9,461 nucleotides of DNA from JAYZVT01 sp050248375 (GTDB taxonomy: Bacteria; Pseudomonadota; Alphaproteobacteria; Rhizobiales; Methyloligellaceae): assembly GCA_050248375.1 (NCBI GenBank), contig JBFWSL010000159.1:1-9461 (forward strand). Reading direction: 5' to 3'. Each line of letters starts with the position of its first letter. Within the stretch, counting starts at the first letter, position 1. The notes beneath the pieces are model-generated. The model was not told the DNA's origin. It saw only the letters and a program-made list of their open reading frames with translations, and searched no databases. Positions 5,386 to 9,461 of this stretch are shown one piece after another. Position numbers and translations under genes: made by a program.

Positions 5386-6414
5386 ATGAGCGAAGAGCCC
5401 GCCAAACCCGGATTGCCCGCGACCCCGCTGAAGATCGGCAAGGTCACCCTGCGCAACCATGTCTTGCTGGCGCCCATGTCCGGCGTCACCGATCTGCCCT
5501 TTCGCCGCATTGCACAAGAGCACGGGGCGGGGATGGCCATTACCGAAATGGTCGCATCACGGGAGCTGGTGCGCGAGCGCCCCGACGCCACCCTGCGCGC
5601 CCAGGGCGAGGGATGCACGCCATTCGTCGTCCAGCTTGCCGGCCGCGAGACCCGATGGATGGCCGAAGGAGCCCGCATCGCCGAAGGACTTGGCGCGGAC
5701 GTCATCGATATCAACATGGGTTGCCCCGCCAAGCATGTCATGAAGGGCCTGGCCGGCTCGGGCCTCATGCGCGACGCGGACAATGCCTTGAGGATCGTCG
5801 AGGCGGTCACCGGCTCGGTCAGCGTGCCCGTCACCCTCAAGATGCGCATGGGCTGGGACCACAACTCGCTCAATGCACCCGAACTCGCCGCCCGCGCCGA
5901 ATCCGCCGGCGTGCGCATGATCACCGTGCATGGCCGCACCCGCTGCCAGTTCTTCAAGGGCAGGGCGGACTGGCCGTTCATCGCCTCGGTGAAGGCAAGG
6001 CTCGGCATACCCGTCATCGCCAACGGCGATGCCGACAGCCCCGAGGCCGCGCTCTCCATGCAGCGGCAAGCCAATGCCGACGGCGTCATGATCGGCCGCG
6101 GCGCCTATGGCCGGCCCTGGTTGCCGGGCCGCATCGCCCGGCTGATGGAAACCGGCCGCGACCCCGGCGATCCCACGCTTGCCGAGCAGAAGACCATCGC
6201 GCTGCGGCATTACGAGGAGATGCTCGTCCACTACGGGACCGAGCTCGGCATGCGCAATGCGCGCAAGCATCTGGGCTGGTATGTCGAGCACAACGCGTCC
6301 GATCCCGCCGAGATGAAAGCCTGGCGCCGCAGGCTCTGCAGCGAGGACGATCCGCGCAAGACCGCCGCCGCGCTTGCGGAATTCTATGACAACTGCCTGG
6401 AGCAGGCCGCATGA
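5386..6414 (+). CDS. dusB: tRNA-dihydrouridine synthase B
   Basis: A 342-residue FMN enzyme that reduces uridine to dihydrouridine in the D-loop of tRNA, using NADPH. The TIM-barrel N-terminal part has LLAPMSGVTDLPFR (residues 27-40), ITEMVASREL, VQLAGRE, and the active-site motif DINMGCPAKHV with catalytic Cys113. It continues with LKMRMGW, VHGRTRCQFFKG, IANGDADS and the FMN-phosphate segment GVMIGRGAYGRPW. A helical tRNA-binding domain follows, with RKHLGWYVEH. In this position the gene was long called nifR3, because it forms an operon with ntrBC in Rhodobacter and relatives. I chose ATG 5386; an upstream GTG at 5287 would add 33 residues from AT-rich non-conserved sequence. The ribosome site is weak. 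The stop overlaps the ntrB start as ATGA. Its product has no known direct nitrogen-sensing role. Confidence 0.95.
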   Translation: MSEEPAKPGLPATPLKIGKVTLRNHVLLAPMSGVTDLPFRRIAQEHGAGMAITEMVASRELVRERPDATLRAQGEGCTPFVVQLAGRETRWMAEGARIAEGLGADVIDINMGCPAKHVMKGLAGSGLMRDADNALRIVEAVTGSVSVPVTLKMRMGWDHNSLNAPELAARAESAGVRMITVHGRTRCQFFKGRADWPFIASVKARLGIPVIANGDADSPEAALSMQRQANADGVMIGRGAYGRPWLPGRIARLMETGRDPGDPTLAEQKTIALRHYEEMLVHYGTELGMRNARKHLGWYVEHNASDPAEMKAWRRRLCSEDDPRKTAAALAEFYDNCLEQAA

Positions 6415-7556
6415 GCTCCGCAGTGAAAGCCATGGACCGGTTGCCGCCGTCGCCGTCCGGTCCGCTGTTCGACGCCATGCTCAACGCCCTGCCGCATCCG
6501 CTGCTGCTGATCGGGCCGGACGACACCATCGCCTATGCCAACATGGCCGCGGAGGATTTCTTCCAGGTCAGCGCGCCTGTACTCACGCGCCACGGCCTTG
6601 ACCACTTTGTCGCTTTCGGCAGCCCGCTTCTCGCCCTCGTCGAGCAGGTCCGCAAGGAAAGGGGCAACGTCAATGAATACGGCGTCGATCTCGGCACGCC
6701 GCGGCTCGGCGGGCAGCGCCTGGTGGACATCTTCGCCGGGCCGCTGCCGGAACAGCCTTCCACCGTTCTGGTCATGCTTCAGCAGCGCACCATGGCGCAG
6801 ATGATCGAGCGCCAGCTCACCCATCGGGGCGCGGCGCGCTCCGTGAGCGGCCTTGCCGCGGTGCTGGCGCATGAGATCAAGAACCCCCTGTCGGGCATCC
6901 GTGGCGCCGCCCAGCTCCTCGAGGACGGGCTCAGCGACTCCGACCGCGCCCTGACCCAGCTCATCTGCGCGGAATCGGACCGCATCTGCAATCTCGTCGA
7001 CCGCATGGAAGTGTTCGGCGACGAGCGCCCGCTGGCGCTCAGCCCGGTCAACATTCACGACGTGCTCGACCACGTGAAGCAAATCGCCCGGACCGGGTTC
7101 GCCCGCGATATCCCCATTGTCGAGAACTACGATCCATCGCTTCCCGCCATTCCGGGCAACCGCGACAAGCTCATCCAGGTCTTCCTCAACCTCGTGAAGA
7201 ACGCCGCGGAAGCGATAGGACAAGACCGCAAGGACGGCCAGATCATCCTGCGCACCGCCTTCCGGCCAGGCGTGCGGCTGTCCATGTCGGGCACTTCGGC
7301 ACGCGTCAGCCTGCCGCTGCTCGTCTCGGTCGAGGACAACGGCCCCGGGGTGCCCGAGGATCTGCGCCCGCACCTGTTCGATCCTTTCGTCACCACCAAG
7401 CAGGCCGGGACTGGTCTCGGACTCGCTCTCGTCGCCAAGATCGTTGGCGATCACGGCGGGGTCATCGAATGCGAAAGCGCGCCGCGGTCGACCATCTTCC
7501 GCGTGCTCATGCCCATGTACGAGAATCTCGATTCTCCGGACAGCGACAAGGAATGA
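6411..7556 (+). CDS. ntrB: nitrogen regulation sensor histidine kinase NtrB
   Basis: A 381-residue cytoplasmic kinase/phosphatase that phosphorylates NtrC under nitrogen limitation and, with PII bound, dephosphorylates it. No membrane segment or signal peptide is seen. A PAS domain covers about residues 18-125 (FDAMLNALPHPLLLIGPDD). The H-box is LAHEIKNPLSGIRG with phospho-acceptor His154. The ATPase domain has the N-box NLVKNAAEA (Asn264), the D-box DNGPGVP (309-315), FDPFVTTK, and the G-box GTGLGLALV (333-341), so all catalytic elements are intact. Length is normal for alphaproteobacterial NtrB. The ATG at 6411 overlaps the dusB TGA by four bases, with GGAG at 6399-6402 as ribosome site. 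ntrC begins 5 bases after its stop (or overlaps it, if the alternative ATG 7553 is used), so the three genes should be co-transcribed and translationally coupled. Confidence 0.96.
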   Translation: MSSAVKAMDRLPPSPSGPLFDAMLNALPHPLLLIGPDDTIAYANMAAEDFFQVSAPVLTRHGLDHFVAFGSPLLALVEQVRKERGNVNEYGVDLGTPRLGGQRLVDIFAGPLPEQPSTVLVMLQQRTMAQMIERQLTHRGAARSVSGLAAVLAHEIKNPLSGIRGAAQLLEDGLSDSDRALTQLICAESDRICNLVDRMEVFGDERPLALSPVNIHDVLDHVKQIARTGFARDIPIVENYDPSLPAIPGNRDKLIQVFLNLVKNAAEAIGQDRKDGQIILRTAFRPGVRLSMSGTSARVSLPLLVSVEDNGPGVPEDLRPHLFDPFVTTKQAGTGLGLALVAKIVGDHGGVIECESAPRSTIFRVLMPMYENLDSPDSDKE

Positions 7557-7561
7557 ACGCA

Positions 7562-9004
<1,443 letters not shown>

Positions 9005-9036
9005 GACCCGCAACCCTCTGAATTCGAAAGAAAGTT

Positions 9037-9050
9037 CTCGCCGCCGCGAG
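9037..9050 (+). repeat. inverted repeat 1 after ntrC
   Basis: CTCGC (9037-9041) and GCGAG (9046-9050) are perfect arms with loop CGCC, 33 bases after the ntrC stop. The sequence that follows is only mildly T-rich (TTCAGGCTTACATTT), so termination would be weak. Confidence 0.4.
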
Positions 9051-9062
9051 TTCAGGCTTACA

Positions 9063-9084
9063 TTTGGCGCAATTAGTCGCCAAA
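9063..9084 (+). repeat. inverted repeat 2 in ntrC-ntrY spacer
   Basis: TTTGGCG (9063-9069) and CGCCAAA (9078-9084) form perfect 7-base arms around CAATTAGT. It looks like a protein-binding dyad or an mRNA stem; no T-run follows. It superficially resembles the GG/GC spacing of sigma-54 sites but the spacing is one base off on both strands. Confidence 0.45.
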
Positions 9085-9086
9085 AT

Positions 9087-9105
9087 GCCACATTGTGGCT
9101 ATTTA
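9087..9105 (+). terminator. inverted repeat 3, possible weak ntrC terminator
   Basis: GCCACA (9087-9092) and TGTGGC (9094-9099) are perfect arms around a single T. As RNA this gives a 5-pair stem with a 3-base loop, followed directly by TATTTA. That is the best terminator-like arrangement in the spacer, though the U-run is short. The same TATTTA (9100-9105) could instead serve as a -10 element, with TCGCCA (9077-9082) 17 bases upstream as a 4-of-6 -35 for ntrY. Confidence 0.3.
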
Positions 9106-9159
9106 GCATCAGGACGGCGGGGGCTCGAATACGACTGGATTCACCGTCCTGCACAGGTC

Positions 9160-9174
9160 CGCGAACAGTTCGCG
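9160..9174. promoter_or_regulatory. perfect dyad CGCGAAC-A-GTTCGCG upstream of ntrY
   Basis: Seven-base perfect arms around a central A, ending 15 bases before the ntrY ATG. As DNA it is a strong candidate operator. As RNA it forms a 5-pair stem with a 5-base loop next to the ribosome site. It does not match the direct-repeat LexA box of alphaproteobacteria (GTTC-N7-GTTC). No regulator is assigned. Confidence 0.4.
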
Positions 9175-9179
9175 TAGCG

Positions 9180-9191
9180 ATGGGGCCCCAT
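9180..9191. repeat. 12-base perfect palindrome over the ntrY start
   Basis: ATGGGGCCCCAT reads the same on both strands and includes the first two bases of the ntrY start codon and its only ribosome-site-like GGGG. With no loop it would act as a DNA site or favour RNA dimer pairing rather than a hairpin. It may be chance. Confidence 0.35.
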
Positions 9192-9461
9192 GGGCGGAAA
9201 GTCGGAAAAGTCGGAAAAATCGGCACCAGTCAGACCTGCGGGCGATGACCTGCGCGTGGCCGCCACCGGCCGCCCCGCGTATTTCGTGACCGGTCTGGTC
9301 ATCGTCGTCCTTTCGCTGCTGTCCGGCATCGCCACCTACACCATCCTCACCGGACTGACCCCGATTGTCCCGACCCATCGCGTGGTCGTCACCGTCCTCC
9401 TGATCAACGGCCTGCTGACGCTGGCCATGCTGGCGCTGATCGCCTGGCAGATCACGGGTCT
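9190..9461 (+). CDS. ntrY: NtrY-type membrane sensor kinase, N-terminal part, 3'-truncated by window
   Basis: The frame is open from ATG 9190 to the window end, about 90 codons. A basic, low-complexity N-terminus (with KSEKSEKS) precedes a first membrane helix at about residues 31-53, running into the segment ATYTILTGLTPIVPT that is typical of NtrY, then a second helix at about 65-88. NtrY is the sensor kinase of the NtrYX pair. It is located in the inner membrane, is linked to nitrogen and redox control, and is usually encoded directly after ntrBC in alphaproteobacteria. Its periplasmic, HAMP, PAS and kinase domains would lie beyond the window, so the identification rests on the N-terminus and on position. 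An in-frame TAG at 9175 excludes a longer start. The only ribosome-site-like bases are GGGG at 9182-9185. The 185-base gap from ntrC suggests partly separate expression. Confidence 0.88.
   Translation, partial: MGGKSEKSEKSAPVRPAGDDLRVAATGRPAYFVTGLVIVVLSLLSGIATYTILTGLTPIVPTHRVVVTVLLINGLLTLAMLALIAWQITG
9199..9225 (+). repeat. in-frame 9-base tandem repeat in ntrY
   Basis: AAGTCGGAA occurs at 9199-9207 and 9208-9216, with a third copy at 9217-9225 differing at two positions. It encodes K-S-E repeats in the cytoplasmic N-terminus of the kinase. Nine-base units keep the reading frame if copy number changes. Confidence 0.6.

Noticed and set aside
9063..9084. Possible sigma-54 promoter (TTTGGCGC... 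or its reverse TTGGCGACTAATTGCG)
   Set aside because: Sigma-54 needs GG and GC exactly 10 bases apart. The plus strand has GC one base too far and the minus strand one base too near.
9160..9174. LexA/SOS box reading of GAACAGTTC
   Set aside because: The alphaproteobacterial SOS box is a direct repeat GTTC-N7-GTTC, and the GAAC-N4-GTTC type needs a 4-base centre; here the centre is one base.
9085..9177. A 30-codon frame in the ntrC-ntrY spacer beginning ATG CCA CAT
   Set aside because: No ribosome site precedes it, it overlaps two dyads, and the peptide has no recognisable features.

Overview
This window looks like ordinary core chromosome of a high-GC alphaproteobacterium. The evidence is the gene order and the protein families: a PDH-type dihydrolipoamide dehydrogenase, lipA followed by a Coq10-like START protein, a fused ispDF, and dusB(nifR3)-ntrB-ntrC followed by ntrY. 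This order recurs in Rhodospirillales, Rhizobiales and relatives. I cannot name a genus. No insertion sequence, phage gene, CRISPR array, tRNA or rRNA was recognised.

Layout. 1-1326 (+) is the 3' part of lpd; its start lies before the window. 1356-1655 and 1705-1938 (+) are two tandem small three-helix membrane proteins of the GlsB/YeaQ/YmgE family. 1939-2046 is a short spacer rich in hairpins. 2047-3009 (+) is lipA and 3020-3502 (+) is a Coq10/RatA-like gene. These converge on a minus-strand pair, cinA/pncC (3522-4019) and ispDF (4012-5244), which overlap by 8 bases. 5245-5385 is a divergent, partly AT-rich intergenic region that should hold promoters for both sides. dusB (5386-6414), ntrB (6411-7556) and ntrC (7562-9004) form a tightly packed plus-strand operon. 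After a 185-base spacer crowded with inverted repeats, ntrY starts at 9190 and runs off the window end.

Function. The left part concerns lipoate-dependent 2-oxoacid metabolism: Lpd is the E3 subunit that reoxidises lipoyl arms, and LipA inserts the sulfurs that make lipoyl. The Coq10-like protein links to ubiquinone-dependent respiration. The minus-strand pair covers isoprenoid precursor synthesis (MEP pathway steps 2 and 4, in one protein) and NMN salvage. The right part is nitrogen regulation: NtrB and NtrC form the classic nitrogen sensor kinase and sigma-54 activator, and NtrY is the membrane kinase of the second pair, NtrYX. All key motifs visible in the NtrB kinase core and in NtrC are intact.

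I did not find an undescribed system. The points most worth a second look are non-coding: the cluster of dyads between ntrC and ntrY, the AT-rich dusB leader whose ribosome-binding region can pair with upstream sequence, an exact TATAAT facing ispDF, and the hairpin series in front of lipA, a gene with no clear Shine-Dalgarno sequence.
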